A model generated the notes under the pieces. It saw only the letters and a program-made list of their open reading frames with translations, was not told the origin of the DNA and ran no database searches. Below, piece after piece: positions 1-8,904 of a DNA stretch of 64,000 nucleotides. Each line of letters opens with the position of its first letter. Position 1 is the first letter of the stretch. Both the position numbers and the translations under genes were made by a program. The DNA is from Gammaproteobacteria bacterium (lineage in GTDB: Bacteria; Pseudomonadota; Gammaproteobacteria; Eutrophobiales; Eutrophobiaceae), in NCBI GenBank assembly GCA_004297165.1, contig SCUJ01000006.1:124001-188000 (forward strand), read 5' to 3'.

Positions 1-29
1 CATCCCTTTAGGGTTCCACAGTGGCAGGG

Positions 30-350
30 CTAATGCAGAATTTCCGTGTGTTGCCGCCCTTGCAGGAACAGGTTGGTGATATGGCTGCCGGTGAGGATGA
101 CGTAACCCGGATAACGATCGGCGCCATTCTCGCTGATCTCGAAGCGGTATCGGCGGCAGAGGAGCGGCAGGCCATGCGACCCTTTACGGATGGACATGGA
201 TTCCAGCACCACAGTCTCATCCAGGAACTGATAACCGGCATCCTGGCAGGCCGCGCGGCAGAATTGCAGCAATTTTTCCCGTGCGCGCAGGGCTTCTGCC
301 CACCATCCGATGATCGCAACCAGTAATACAAGGTAAATCAGATAACTCAT
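30..350 (-). CDS. DUF3301 family small membrane protein
   Basis: Protein of 106 residues with one N-terminal membrane segment (about residues 2-20, rich in L, I, V) followed by a soluble part with a cysteine pair region (RAACQDAGYQFLDETVVL). The pattern matches the DUF3301 family of gammaproteobacteria, whose function is not established. It follows apbE with a 9 nt gap on the same strand and is probably co-transcribed with it. Bases 1-3 read as ATG on the minus strand behind an AAAGGG stretch, so another gene of the same direction may start at the window edge. Confidence 0.75.
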   Translation of the reverse strand: MSYLIYLVLLVAIIGWWAEALRAREKLLQFCRAACQDAGYQFLDETVVLESMSIRKGSHGLPLLCRRYRFEISENGADRYPGYVILTGSHITNLFLQGRQHTEILH

Positions 351-359
351 GACGGCGGG

Positions 360-1397
360 TCACTCGCCATTCCCGTCGGCGAGATGGGACGCAAACTCCG
401 GGGTATATTTCTCGCTCAGGCCATTATCTGTTTCGATTACGAAATAGGCGGCGATCCCTGTCTGCGCAGCGACAGTCATGGCTTGGTCCGGACCCAGGAC
501 CAGCAGGCCGGTGGCTAGGGCATCAGCCATGGCGCAGGTTTCATGCAGTATGGATACGGAATTGAGCGCATGCTCCGCCGGGCGTCCGGTGCGGGGATCA
601 ATGATGTGGGCATAACGCTTCCCGTCGCGGATATAGAAATTGCGATAATCGCCGGAGGTCGCCATCCCGGAACGGTTGAGGCGGATGATCCTTTGCACCT
701 TCCGGTCTCCGCTCTCCGGTTTTTCTATGCCGATGCGCCAGTCCGCGCCGCTGCTATTGTGCCCCGAGGCGCGGATCTCTCCGCCCACCTCGACCAGGTA
801 ATTCTGGATATATATTGAGTCGAGATAATCCGCAACCTGGTCCACGGCATAGCCCTTGGCGATACCGGAGAGATCGAGATACAGGTCCGCGCGGTCTTTG
901 CGGATGCTGTGCGTGACAGGATCCAGCGCCAGTTTTTCGATCCCCGTCCGCTCCAGCGCAAGCCTGATCTGGGTTTCATCCGGGACATCTTGCGGTACGG
1001 GGTCAGGCCCGAAACCCCAGAGATTCACCAGCGGTCCGACCGTAATATCGAAGGCCCCCTGCGTGATGCGGTTGGCCTCCACGGCGAGTTGTAAAACGGT
1101 AAACAATTCCGGGGATACCTCAATCCACTCCGTGGACGGATTGCGGTTCAGACGGGAAAGCTCGGACCCCGCCTGATAGGTGGACATGCGCCTGTCGACC
1201 TCGGTCAGGATTTGCGGGAGTCGTCGACCAAGCGTCGCGGCATCAATGCCTGTCTCTGGGGTGATTACTTTGATGTTGTAGGTCGTGCCCATGGTGATGC
1301 CGCCGAATTCGAGCGTGGGATCGGCGGGTGGATGGGTTCCGCAGGCGCAAAGCAACAGGCAGGCCAGCCTCAATACTAATGATTTACAAGTCAGCAA
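360..1397 (-). CDS. apbE: FAD:protein FMN transferase (ApbE family lipoprotein)
   Basis: ApbE attaches FMN from FAD covalently to threonine of target proteins (NqrB/C, RnfG, urocanate or fumarate reductase type flavoproteins) in the periplasm and needs Mg2+. The 345-residue protein begins with a hydrophobic signal ending in LCAC, a plausible lipobox, so it is probably an outer- or inner-membrane anchored lipoprotein. Family signatures visible are GGITMGTTYNIKV near residue 32, the DLSGIAKGYAVDQVADYL block in the middle, VEVGGEIRASG, and HIIDPRTGRPA followed by CAMADALATGLLVLG. Length is normal for the family. It precedes the DUF3301 gene. No Nqr/Rnf genes are in view, so its target is unknown. 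Confidence 0.93.
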   Translation of the reverse strand: MLTCKSLVLRLACLLLCACGTHPPADPTLEFGGITMGTTYNIKVITPETGIDAATLGRRLPQILTEVDRRMSTYQAGSELSRLNRNPSTEWIEVSPELFTVLQLAVEANRITQGAFDITVGPLVNLWGFGPDPVPQDVPDETQIRLALERTGIEKLALDPVTHSIRKDRADLYLDLSGIAKGYAVDQVADYLDSIYIQNYLVEVGGEIRASGHNSSGADWRIGIEKPESGDRKVQRIIRLNRSGMATSGDYRNFYIRDGKRYAHIIDPRTGRPAEHALNSVSILHETCAMADALATGLLVLGPDQAMTVAAQTGIAAYFVIETDNGLSEKYTPEFASHLADGNGE

Positions 1398-1411
1398 CTT
1401 GAATATTCTCG

Positions 1412-2770
1412 TCAGTTAAATCGCAGGGTGAAGATGCAGCCCTTGCCAGGCGCCGTCTTGACCGAGAGCAATCCCTTGTTCACGTGCAGGATCTGTCTGG
1501 AGATGCTCAGCCCGATGCCGGAGCCGTTGCGTTTGGTGGTGAAAAAGGGGACAAAAATATTTTCTAGGTTGACGGGGTCGATGCCGGGACCATTGTCGAC
1601 CACTTGCAGCAGGACCTTGCCCTGCCGGTTTTGAAACGCGCGCAGTTGAATGTTTGGCTCCGCCGTTTCCGTCAACGCTTCCATGGCGTTCTTGATAAGA
1701 TTAATCAAGACCTGCTCGATCATTTGCTGGTCCGCCCTGATGGCCAGATTATCGACAGGACAGCTCATCTTGAAGCGAATCCGGTTTCGTTCCAGCTCCG
1801 GGAGCATGATCGTTTGCACTTGATCGAACAGATTCAATACATAGACCGTGGTGAATGCCGGGGCCGGCACGTTGATCAGATTGGTATAGGCCCGGACAAA
1901 ATTGACCAGTCCTTTGCTGCGGGACTCAATCGATTTGATACTGCGCATCAGGTCTTCGTATTGTTCGTTCGTGAGTTCGTTGATCGCCAGACGATTTTCA
2001 TCGTGCGACATCAACATATCCTTGATGACTCCGGTCAATGAGATGATGGGCGTGACTGAATTCATGATCTCGTGGGTTAATACACGGATGAGTTTCTGCC
2101 AGGAATCTATCTCCCGCTGTTCCAGTTCGTCGCGAATATTCTGGAAGGATACCAGTTTGTAGCGTTGGTCGAGCAATTGAAACTCGGTGGCGTACAGCAC
2201 CAGTTGCAGGGTCTCATCCTCGATCTTGAGGCTGACCAGATGCCGTTCGCCGTCGGCCAGCCGCTGCAAAATCTCCGGAAGGTTTTTGTCCACCCGCGCG
2301 AACGCCTTGCCGCTTGGCAGATAGGGCGACTTGAACAGTTTCTTCGCCGAACGGTTCATCAGCGCCACCGCGCCCTCGGCATCAAGGCAGATGAGAGCGA
2401 TGCTTACATGCTCGATGACTTCCTCCAGATAGAGATAATGGGCTTCTTTCTCGAGGTTCAGACGTTGATATTCGCCGGTGATCAGTTTGTAGGCGCCGCC
2501 CAGATCGCTGAAGACCCGGCCCTTGCCTGGATTGGTGATGTTGACGGAAAAGTCATGGTGGCGGATGAACTCCAGAAAAGTGGCGAGTTCGCGGTTGGTC
2601 TTTTCAACGTAACGAATCAGATCGAAGGTGCAAATCGCGGCGAGGAGGCCGCTGATCAGTGGAGTGATCTGCCACTCGGTTCGCAGCAGTCCCCAGAACA
2701 TAACGAACGACAGCGAAACCAGCGCAAACACCCTGAGAATGACTTGCAGGCGAAAGTTCTTAAATCCCAT
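1412..2770 (-). CDS. Sensor histidine kinase (NtrB/NtrY-like)
   Basis: Membrane-bound kinase of 452 residues. Two N-terminal membrane segments (about 10-28 and 34-50) flank almost no periplasmic loop, so it likely senses membrane or cytoplasmic signals. A PAS-like region follows (about 115-215). The H-box is LTHEIMNSVTPI, the N-box NLIKNAMEAL, the G1 box VDNGPGI and the G2 box GSGIGLSI, so all catalytic elements are present. The start codon overlaps the end of the upstream response regulator by 11 nt, indicating translational coupling. It should phosphorylate that regulator, which in turn probably controls the divergent ABC exporter operon. The C-terminal F-x-L-R-F-N ending is complete. Confidence 0.92.
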   Translation of the reverse strand: MGFKNFRLQVILRVFALVSLSFVMFWGLLRTEWQITPLISGLLAAICTFDLIRYVEKTNRELATFLEFIRHHDFSVNITNPGKGRVFSDLGGAYKLITGEYQRLNLEKEAHYLYLEEVIEHVSIALICLDAEGAVALMNRSAKKLFKSPYLPSGKAFARVDKNLPEILQRLADGERHLVSLKIEDETLQLVLYATEFQLLDQRYKLVSFQNIRDELEQREIDSWQKLIRVLTHEIMNSVTPIISLTGVIKDMLMSHDENRLAINELTNEQYEDLMRSIKSIESRSKGLVNFVRAYTNLINVPAPAFTTVYVLNLFDQVQTIMLPELERNRIRFKMSCPVDNLAIRADQQMIEQVLINLIKNAMEALTETAEPNIQLRAFQNRQGKVLLQVVDNGPGIDPVNLENIFVPFFTTKRNGSGIGLSISRQILHVNKGLLSVKTAPGKGCIFTLRFN

Positions 2771-4130
2771 AACTGGCCATCTTACGGTACAACGTCGCCC
2801 GCCCCATCCCCAGTTCCTGCGCCGCCTTGCTCAGGTTGCCCTGATGTTTGGATATCGCCTTGCGAATGGCATGTTTTTCCAGGTCCCTGATATTGAGGTT
2901 GAGCGGTTCGGGGATTTGCGATTCAAGTTTGGCCAGCAAGAAGTCGTCAGGCCGCAAGGCCGTGTTTTCAGTCATGATTACGGCGCGCTCGATGGTGTGT
3001 CTGAATTCCCTGATATTGCCGGGCCAATGATAATGCTGGAGTTTCTCAACCGCGGCAGGCTGGATGCTCAGGCCGGTTTTGTTGTATTTCCTAGAGTAGG
3101 ATGCGACGAAATGCTCGGCGAGGATCGGTATGTCGGACAAACGCTCCCGCAAAGGCGGCACATGAATCTCGACGGTATTGATCCGGTAGAGCAAATCCTG
3201 GCGAAACTGGTGCTGATCGAGCATGTCGTAGACCGGTTTATTGGTGGCGCTGACCAGGCGGATATCGACCTTGATGGGCGCGTCCGAGCCAACGCGTGTA
3301 ATCGTCCGGCTCTCCAGGGCGCCGAGCAGCTTGGCCTGCATCTGCAGGTTCATATTCCCGATCTCATCCAGAAACAGGGTCCCGCCGGAGGCAATCTCGA
3401 ACCGTCCGGCACGGTCTTCCTTGGCGTCCGTAAATGCCCCTTTCTTGTGGCCGAATAATTCGGACTCGAACAGCGAGTCGGTGATGGCGCCGAGATCCAC
3501 GTTGATGAAGGCCTGATCGCAACGCAACGATTGCCGATGGATCTCGCGGGCAATCAGCTCCTTGCCGGTTCCGTTCTCGCCCAGGATCAGGACGTTGGCA
3601 TCCGTCCGTGCGACTTTTTCAATGTTGGCGAAGACCGCATTCAACGCCTCCGATGTCCCGACGATCCGGCCCGGCTCGCCGCCGATCAACCGGTTCAACA
3701 ATTGTTGTTTGGTCTTGAGCTGCTTGTTCTCGCGTTCTGTCCTGCTGAACTGGCTCGCGGCGGCGACCGTGGCCAGCAGCTTGGAGTTGTCCCAAGGCTT
3801 GATTACGAAATCCGCCGCCCCTTCCTTGATGGCCTGTACGGCGAGTTCGATGTCGCCATAGGCGGTCATCATGATCACCTTGGCGTCAGGCGCAAGTTCA
3901 TGGATCTTTTTCAGCCACTCCAGACCCTCCCGGCCAGAAGTCGCGCCCGCCGCAAAATTCATGTCGAGGAGAATGACGTCGAAATGATTTTGCGCAAGTT
4001 GCACGGGGAGCCGCCTGGGCTCGGATAGCGTGACAACGCTCTGAAATTGCTTCTTCAAGACAATCTGGGCCGCGAGCAAGACATCGGCATCATCATCGAC
4101 AATCAATATGTTTGCTGTTTCAGGCTTCAT
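2760..4130 (-). CDS. Sigma-54 activating response regulator (NtrC family, GAFTDA variant)
   Basis: Response regulator of 456 residues: receiver domain with phospho-acceptor Asp56 (VILLDMNF) and acidic triad DDD at 12-14; AAA+ domain with Walker A GENGTGKE at 184-191; the sigma-54 contact loop reads GAFTDA at 231-236 instead of the usual GAFTGA; Walker B region GGTLFLDEIGN; C-terminal Fis-type helix-turn-helix (SKAAQELGMGRATLYRKM). The GAFTDA form occurs in a subset of such activators as far as I recall, so it is probably functional. Gene order is regulator then kinase, with an 11 nt overlap. It is transcribed away from the MacB-like exporter operon, whose promoter region holds a sigma-54 element and a palindrome suitable as its binding site. 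Confidence 0.94.
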   Translation of the reverse strand: MKPETANILIVDDDADVLLAAQIVLKKQFQSVVTLSEPRRLPVQLAQNHFDVILLDMNFAAGATSGREGLEWLKKIHELAPDAKVIMMTAYGDIELAVQAIKEGAADFVIKPWDNSKLLATVAAASQFSRTERENKQLKTKQQLLNRLIGGEPGRIVGTSEALNAVFANIEKVARTDANVLILGENGTGKELIAREIHRQSLRCDQAFINVDLGAITDSLFESELFGHKKGAFTDAKEDRAGRFEIASGGTLFLDEIGNMNLQMQAKLLGALESRTITRVGSDAPIKVDIRLVSATNKPVYDMLDQHQFRQDLLYRINTVEIHVPPLRERLSDIPILAEHFVASYSRKYNKTGLSIQPAAVEKLQHYHWPGNIREFRHTIERAVIMTENTALRPDDFLLAKLESQIPEPLNLNIRDLEKHAIRKAISKHQGNLSKAAQELGMGRATLYRKMASYGI

Positions 4131-4203
4131 GACTTGCTCGCAACCGGGTCAGCGTTATGGAAAACAGTCGCTAAAATACAGAGCGTCCTGATAGATGTCT
4201 CAT

Positions 4204-4226
4204 ATTGAAACAGAGATTGTTTCAAT
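4204..4226. promoter_or_regulatory. Candidate upstream activator palindrome for the sigma-54 regulator
   Basis: Perfect inverted repeat ATTGAAACA-N5-TGTTTCAAT (9 bp arms). Its centre (4215) lies about 104 bp before the -24 GG of the sigma-54 element at 4319, the usual range for an enhancer bound by an NtrC-type activator. A half site (ATTGAAA) recurs at 4284-4290. Binding by the adjacent regulator is inferred from position and symmetry. Confidence 0.6.
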
Positions 4227-4318
4227 TTAAAACAGAATATCCATGCCATCGATTCGAACCTCCAAGATATTAATCCGTAACGTATTGAAATCATGAACAT
4301 ATAAATTCCCGTCTCGCC

Positions 4319-4334
4319 TGGCACATATCTTGAG
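4319..4334 (+). promoter_or_regulatory. Sigma-54 promoter of the ABC exporter operon
   Basis: TGGCACATATCTTGAG compared with the consensus TGGCACG-N4-TTGCA: the -24 half is exact through TGGCAC, spacing is right, and the -12 half reads TTGA rather than TTGC. Expected transcription start is near 4345, giving a leader of about 60 nt before the adaptor gene at 4407. The divergent gene pair encodes a sigma-54 activator, which supports the call. Confidence 0.72.
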
Positions 4335-4406
4335 AATACGAGACGGTAAATACGCACAGCAAAAACCGTCCCAGGTCAAAAAAGCCGCTACAACTGAAAT
4401 TTAAGA

Positions 4407-5684
4407 ATGGATCGAAAACTTGAAAAAAAAGGTTGGTCACCGGCCCGGCTGGCGCTGATTATCGGCGGCATTTCGCTCGTCCTGGTACTGGCCTCGCTGA
4501 TCTTGAAACAGTCGGGGAAATCCAGTCTGCGCATCGACTCAAGCCGGATCACCGTATCGCGGGTGGAACAAGGACAATTCCTCGAATATTACCCATCGAG
4601 TGGATGGGTGGAGCCGGAGATTTCCTATTTTCTGGATGTGGAACAAGGCGGGCGGGCGGAAGAGATCCTGGTCGAGGGAGGCCAATACGTAAACAAGGGC
4701 GATCTCATCCTCAGATTATCCAATGTTGCGTTACAACGCCAAAACATCGAAACGGAAATGCGCCTCATGGAAAACCTGGATCGGCAGCAGAACACACAGT
4801 TCGCGCGCACATCCAACAAACTCATGATGCGGGAATCGTTACAGGACCTTGAATACCAGATACTGGATCTTGAGAAACGCCACCGACGTTACAAGGCATT
4901 AACAGAGCAGAAGACCAACGATCTCTCACGCGAACAATTCGAGGCGGTCAGGGATGAGTTGGCATACAGAAAAAACCGGCGGGACCTGCTGAAAGAGCGG
5001 ATACGAATTGAAGATCAGCTCAGCGAACAACAGTTGGAGCTCGCGAATAAATCCATCGAGCGCATCAATGTGTCTCTGGACCTGTTAAATCAGATTGCCG
5101 CGAGCATGGACGTGCGCGCGCCCATCTCCGGCCACTTGTCCAGCATCAGCGCCGAGATCGGTCAGAATATTCTGCCCGGCCAGCGCATCGGCCAGATCGA
5201 TCTCTTGGACAAGTTCAAGCTGCGGGTGGAGATCGACCAGTATTATTTGAATCGGGTGGAGATCGGCACCAAGGGCAAATTCGAACTCGATGGCAGGACC
5301 TTCGGTGTTGCGGTAAAAAAGATCTATCCGGAGGTGCTGAACAATATCTTCAACGTGGACATGACCTTCATCGAAGAGCCGCCGCCCGGACTCAAGCGCG
5401 GCCAGGAACTCACTGTCGAATTGAGTTTCGGCGAACCCAGCCAAAGCCTGATGGTCTCCAAGGGCGGCTTCTACCAGCAGACCAGCGGTCGTTGGGTCTA
5501 CCTGATTACCGCGGAGGGAAAGTCCGCCGTACGCACCGATATACGGTTGGGACGCCAGAATCCGCGGCATGTGGAAGTTCTCGAAGGACTGCACGAAGGC
5601 GACTGGGTCATAACCTCGGGATACGATTCTTTCAACGCCGTGGATGAATTAATCTTTAATGAAGGGCTTGATCTGGAACGCTGA
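4407..5684 (+). CDS. Periplasmic adaptor (HlyD/MacA-like membrane fusion protein)
   Basis: Membrane fusion protein of 425 residues that would link the inner-membrane FtsX-type permeases to an outer-membrane channel or periplasmic substrate. One N-terminal anchor (about 14-34) is followed by a barrel-sandwich/lipoyl half (VEQGGRAEEILVEGGQYVNKGD), a long helical hairpin (about 115-230, rich in E, Q, R, L), the second lipoyl half (MDVRAPISGHLSSISAEIGQ), and beta-barrel and membrane-proximal domains (GLHEGDWVITSG near the C-terminus). First gene behind the sigma-54 promoter; the ATPase gene follows 37 nt downstream. No outer-membrane factor gene is present in the operon. Confidence 0.9.
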   Translation: MDRKLEKKGWSPARLALIIGGISLVLVLASLILKQSGKSSLRIDSSRITVSRVEQGQFLEYYPSSGWVEPEISYFLDVEQGGRAEEILVEGGQYVNKGDLILRLSNVALQRQNIETEMRLMENLDRQQNTQFARTSNKLMMRESLQDLEYQILDLEKRHRRYKALTEQKTNDLSREQFEAVRDELAYRKNRRDLLKERIRIEDQLSEQQLELANKSIERINVSLDLLNQIAASMDVRAPISGHLSSISAEIGQNILPGQRIGQIDLLDKFKLRVEIDQYYLNRVEIGTKGKFELDGRTFGVAVKKIYPEVLNNIFNVDMTFIEEPPPGLKRGQELTVELSFGEPSQSLMVSKGGFYQQTSGRWVYLITAEGKSAVRTDIRLGRQNPRHVEVLEGLHEGDWVITSGYDSFNAVDELIFNEGLDLER

Positions 5685-5721
5685 ACACCGATACATGGCC
5701 AACCGCGAATGGGAGCAGAGC

Positions 5722-6417
5722 ATGATGATCATAGAGACAGAAAACCTGAAAAAGCTGTACCGCACCGAAGAGGTGGAAACCACGGCCCTGGACGGCGTAA
5801 ATATAAAAATTAATGAAGGGGAATTCGTTTCCATCATGGGACCGTCCGGTTGCGGCAAATCCACCCTGATGCACCTGCTGGGCTTAATCGATAATCCATC
5901 CGGCGGCGTCTATAAATTTCAGGGCGAGGATGTCGCAGGTTACTCGGAGCGGCAGCGCGCCCCATTGCGCAAGGCCAATATCGGCTTCGTTTTCCAGAGT
6001 TTCAATCTGATTGACGAACTGACCGTGTTCGAGAATGTCGAGTTGCCGATGATATACAACAAAACCCCGGCCAGCGAGCGCAAGCCCAGGGTCGAGGCGG
6101 TGCTGGAGAAGATGAATATGGCGCACCGGATGAATCATTTCCCCCTGCAACTCTCCGGCGGCCAGCAGCAGCGCGTGGCCGTGGCGCGCGCCATCGTTAA
6201 CAATCCCAATCTGATCCTGGCCGATGAGCCTACGGGCAATCTGGACTCGGAACATGGCGAGGAGGTGATGAAGATCCTGGTACACCTGAATGAGGAGGGC
6301 ACCACCATCATCATGGTGACGCACTCGGAGGAAAACGCCGCCTATGGCGCCCGTGTGATCCGGCTCCTGGATGGGAGGATTGTCGCGGAAAATTCTCCCG
6401 AGAAGGAATACGCTTAA
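5722..6417 (+). CDS. ABC transporter ATPase (MacB/LolD-type)
   Basis: ATPase subunit of the exporter, about 231 residues. Walker [11 protein letters not shown]-loop region [21 protein letters not shown], signature [15 protein letters not shown], Walker [13 protein letters not shown] and H-loop MVTHSEE are all intact. An in-frame ATG at 5659 overlaps the adaptor stop, but the ATG at 5722 (or 5725) has GGAG 6 nt upstream and gives the family-typical start [14 protein letters not shown], so 5722 is chosen. This subfamily energises mechanotransmission by FtsX-like permeases rather than transport through the membrane pore. Permease gene follows 45 nt later. Confidence 0.92.
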   Translation: MMIIETENLKKLYRTEEVETTALDGVNIKINEGEFVSIMGPSGCGKSTLMHLLGLIDNPSGGVYKFQGEDVAGYSERQRAPLRKANIGFVFQSFNLIDELTVFENVELPMIYNKTPASERKPRVEAVLEKMNMAHRMNHFPLQLSGGQQQRVAVARAIVNNPNLILADEPTGNLDSEHGEEVMKILVHLNEEGTTIIMVTHSEENAAYGARVIRLLDGRIVAENSPEKEYA

Positions 6418-6462
6418 CTCTCATTCGTAGCGCGAACAGGCAATCACCAGAGGAGAATAATC

Positions 6463-8886
6463 TTGGGTAGCTCTATAACCATCACTTTGCGAAAACTCTA
6501 TCGCGAGAAGTTGTACGCGCTGATCAACGTCGCCGGGCTCTCGCTGGGGATAGCGTGCTGCCTCATTCTGGCGCTGTACCTGCGCAGTGAGCTGACCTAC
6601 GACCAGTATCACGTCAACCATAAAAAGATTTTCCGGGTGGTTAACGAGTTTAATGTCAACGGCAAGGTCGACAGCTTTGGCATCACCTCATCGGTGCTCG
6701 GACAGATGTTGAAAGAGGAATATCCCGAGGTCCAGGATTATGTCAGGTTGCGGCCCATACAACAGAAGATCCTGTACCACTATGAGGACAAGGCATTTTA
6801 CTGGGACAACGTGTATTTTGCCGATGAAAACCTGTTTAAGGTATTCACCCACGACATCATCTACGGCGATCCGGAAACAGCGCTGAAGGAACCGAATACC
6901 GCGGCGGTGAACCAATCGTTTGCGCGGACCTTCTTCGGCGATGAAAACCCGATCGGCAAGGTGATCACGGGAGATAACGGCGTCCCCAACACGATAACGC
7001 TGGTCTTCGCCGATCTGCCGGAAAACTCCCATATCCGTTATGAAGTGATAGGTTCTTATAACAATCCGCAACTCAAGATCCCCGAGAATGTCACGGCGCG
7101 CAAGCAACAATTAATGGGAGTTAATGACTACACATTCCTGGTCATGGATGAAAACTATAACGTCGATGATTTCAAGCGTATCTCCACGGAATTCTTCGAC
7201 CGGAATATGGCAGCGCAGGGCAAGCAACTGAACGCGACCTGGCGCGCCTGGTTGCAACCATTGAAGGACATGCATCTGTATTCGGACGTCGCTTATGACG
7301 AACCAACGGGAAACCTGTACGCGCTGTATGGTTTCGCCGCCGTGGCCGTGTTTATACTGGCGGTGGCATGCATCAATTATATCAATCTGGCCACGGCGCG
7401 TTACGCCAGGCGCGCGAGGGAAGTGGGCATGCGCAAGATCCTGGGCGCTGGACGCGGTCAACTGATCGCGCAATTCATGGGCGAAGCATTGTGTTTCTCC
7501 TTGATCTCCCTGGTCGCGGGGATACTGATTGTCGAACTGGCTTTAACCCTGACCCCCATCAATCATCTGCTGGACACGAATCTGGCGCTAAATCTGACCG
7601 GGGAACCCGCCTTGCTGGGGTGGTTGATAGCGCTCGGCGTCGGCATCGGCGTTATCGCGGGCATCTATCCCGCATTTTATCTCTCTTCGGTCTCGCCCCT
7701 GTCGGCGTTGCTCTCCAATCGCAAGGCGGGCATAGCCGGGATACGCTTGCGAGAAGTACTGGTGTTGGCGCAATTCACGATATCGGTCGGCGTGATTGCC
7801 TGCACTTTACTGATGGCCGCGCAGATGCGCTATGTCTCCAACAAGGCGCTGGGTTTCAATAAGGATAACCGCATAATCGTCACGGTGAGAGGCGTGGACC
7901 TGATCGAGAAATTGGGCGTGCTCAAAACCGAGCTGGAAAAATACAAAGGTATTCTCGGCGTTACGGCCAGTGACAAACTTATCGGCGAAGACATGCCGAT
8001 TAACGGCATTCCCATCGAGACTGCAAACGGTCAAATGGAGACGACCACGATACAGCATATGTCGGTCGCGGACGATTATCTTGAGGTCATGGGCCTGGAA
8101 CTGGTCGAGGGCCGGGACTTCTCGAAAAAATTGCTGACCGATGTGGGCACCAGTTTTGTCGTGAACGAGACTTTAGTCAGGAAAATGGGTTGGGACAAGG
8201 CAATCGGCAAGCGCCTGCAGACCGGCCGTGTGATCGGCGTGATTAAGGATTTTCATTATGCCTCGCTGCACACAGAAATCGCCCCCTATGCGCTGCATCC
8301 GTTCAACGATAATTTCGATAATATCCCGCAAAATATTCGTCCCTACATTTTACGGCATATGATTGTCAATATTTCGGGAGAGGATATTCGCGGCGCCCTG
8401 GGGTTTCTTGAAGATACCTTCACCGCGTTCGACCCGAAGCATCCATTCGAATTCAAGTTCCTGGACGACTCGTTGAATGAACTGTACCTCTCCGAGCAGC
8501 GGCTCATGGAATTAACGGGGATCTTCGCCGGCATCTGTATCTTTATCGCCTGCCTGGGCCTGTTCGGACTGGCGGCTTTCACCACCGAACAGCGCACCAA
8601 GGAGATCGGCATTCGCAAGGTGCTTGGCGCTTCGGCGGCGCAGATCATCCTTTTGTTGTCGAAAAATATTCTGGCTCTGGTGGTGATCGGCGCGGTTATT
8701 GCCTCGCTGGCATCCTGGTATGTCATGATGCAGTGGCTGACCGGGTTCGCTTACCACACGGAGATCAATCCCCTGGTATTTTTACTGGCGGCGGCGCTGG
8801 CGGCAGCAGTGGCCTATATCACTCTGGCGTTGCAATCTTTCAAGACGGCCAGCGCCAACCCGGTGCTGGCCTTGCGTTACGAGTAA
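6463..8886 (+). CDS. FtsX-like ABC permease, first copy
   Basis: Permease of 807 residues with two MacB-type periplasmic domains and two FtsX-like membrane modules: one membrane segment near 20-40, a large periplasmic domain, three segments beginning at LYALYGFAAVAVFILAVACINYINLATARYARRAREVGMRKILGAGRGQ, a single segment pair, a second periplasmic domain, then the terminal three-segment FtsX module (FGLAAFTTEQRTKEIGIRKVLGAS). Start is TTG at 6463 with AGGAG 7 nt upstream; no better ATG exists. It shares the whole architecture and many identical stretches with the permease at 10386, so the two probably form a heterodimer served by the single ATPase. Quotes here are short fragments of a longer conserved block. 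Confidence 0.88.
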   Translation: MGSSITITLRKLYREKLYALINVAGLSLGIACCLILALYLRSELTYDQYHVNHKKIFRVVNEFNVNGKVDSFGITSSVLGQMLKEEYPEVQDYVRLRPIQQKILYHYEDKAFYWDNVYFADENLFKVFTHDIIYGDPETALKEPNTAAVNQSFARTFFGDENPIGKVITGDNGVPNTITLVFADLPENSHIRYEVIGSYNNPQLKIPENVTARKQQLMGVNDYTFLVMDENYNVDDFKRISTEFFDRNMAAQGKQLNATWRAWLQPLKDMHLYSDVAYDEPTGNLYALYGFAAVAVFILAVACINYINLATARYARRAREVGMRKILGAGRGQLIAQFMGEALCFSLISLVAGILIVELALTLTPINHLLDTNLALNLTGEPALLGWLIALGVGIGVIAGIYPAFYLSSVSPLSALLSNRKAGIAGIRLREVLVLAQFTISVGVIACTLLMAAQMRYVSNKALGFNKDNRIIVTVRGVDLIEKLGVLKTELEKYKGILGVTASDKLIGEDMPINGIPIETANGQMETTTIQHMSVADDYLEVMGLELVEGRDFSKKLLTDVGTSFVVNETLVRKMGWDKAIGKRLQTGRVIGVIKDFHYASLHTEIAPYALHPFNDNFDNIPQNIRPYILRHMIVNISGEDIRGALGFLEDTFTAFDPKHPFEFKFLDDSLNELYLSEQRLMELTGIFAGICIFIACLGLFGLAAFTTEQRTKEIGIRKVLGASAAQIILLLSKNILALVVIGAVIASLASWYVMMQWLTGFAYHTEINPLVFLLAAALAAAVAYITLALQSFKTASANPVLALRYE

Positions 8887-8904
8887 ATGTGAGAGGAGAT
8901 GAGC

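Noticed and set aside
1412-4130. Idea that this kinase/regulator pair is PrsK/PrsR for PEP-CTERM genes
   Set aside because: The kinase lacks the long multi-segment N-terminus expected of PrsK, and the pair is next to an ABC exporter with its own sigma-54 promoter.
4127-4357. Minus-strand 76-codon frame in the divergent regulatory region
   Set aside because: It overlaps the sigma-54 element and palindrome, has no ribosome site and no family resemblance.
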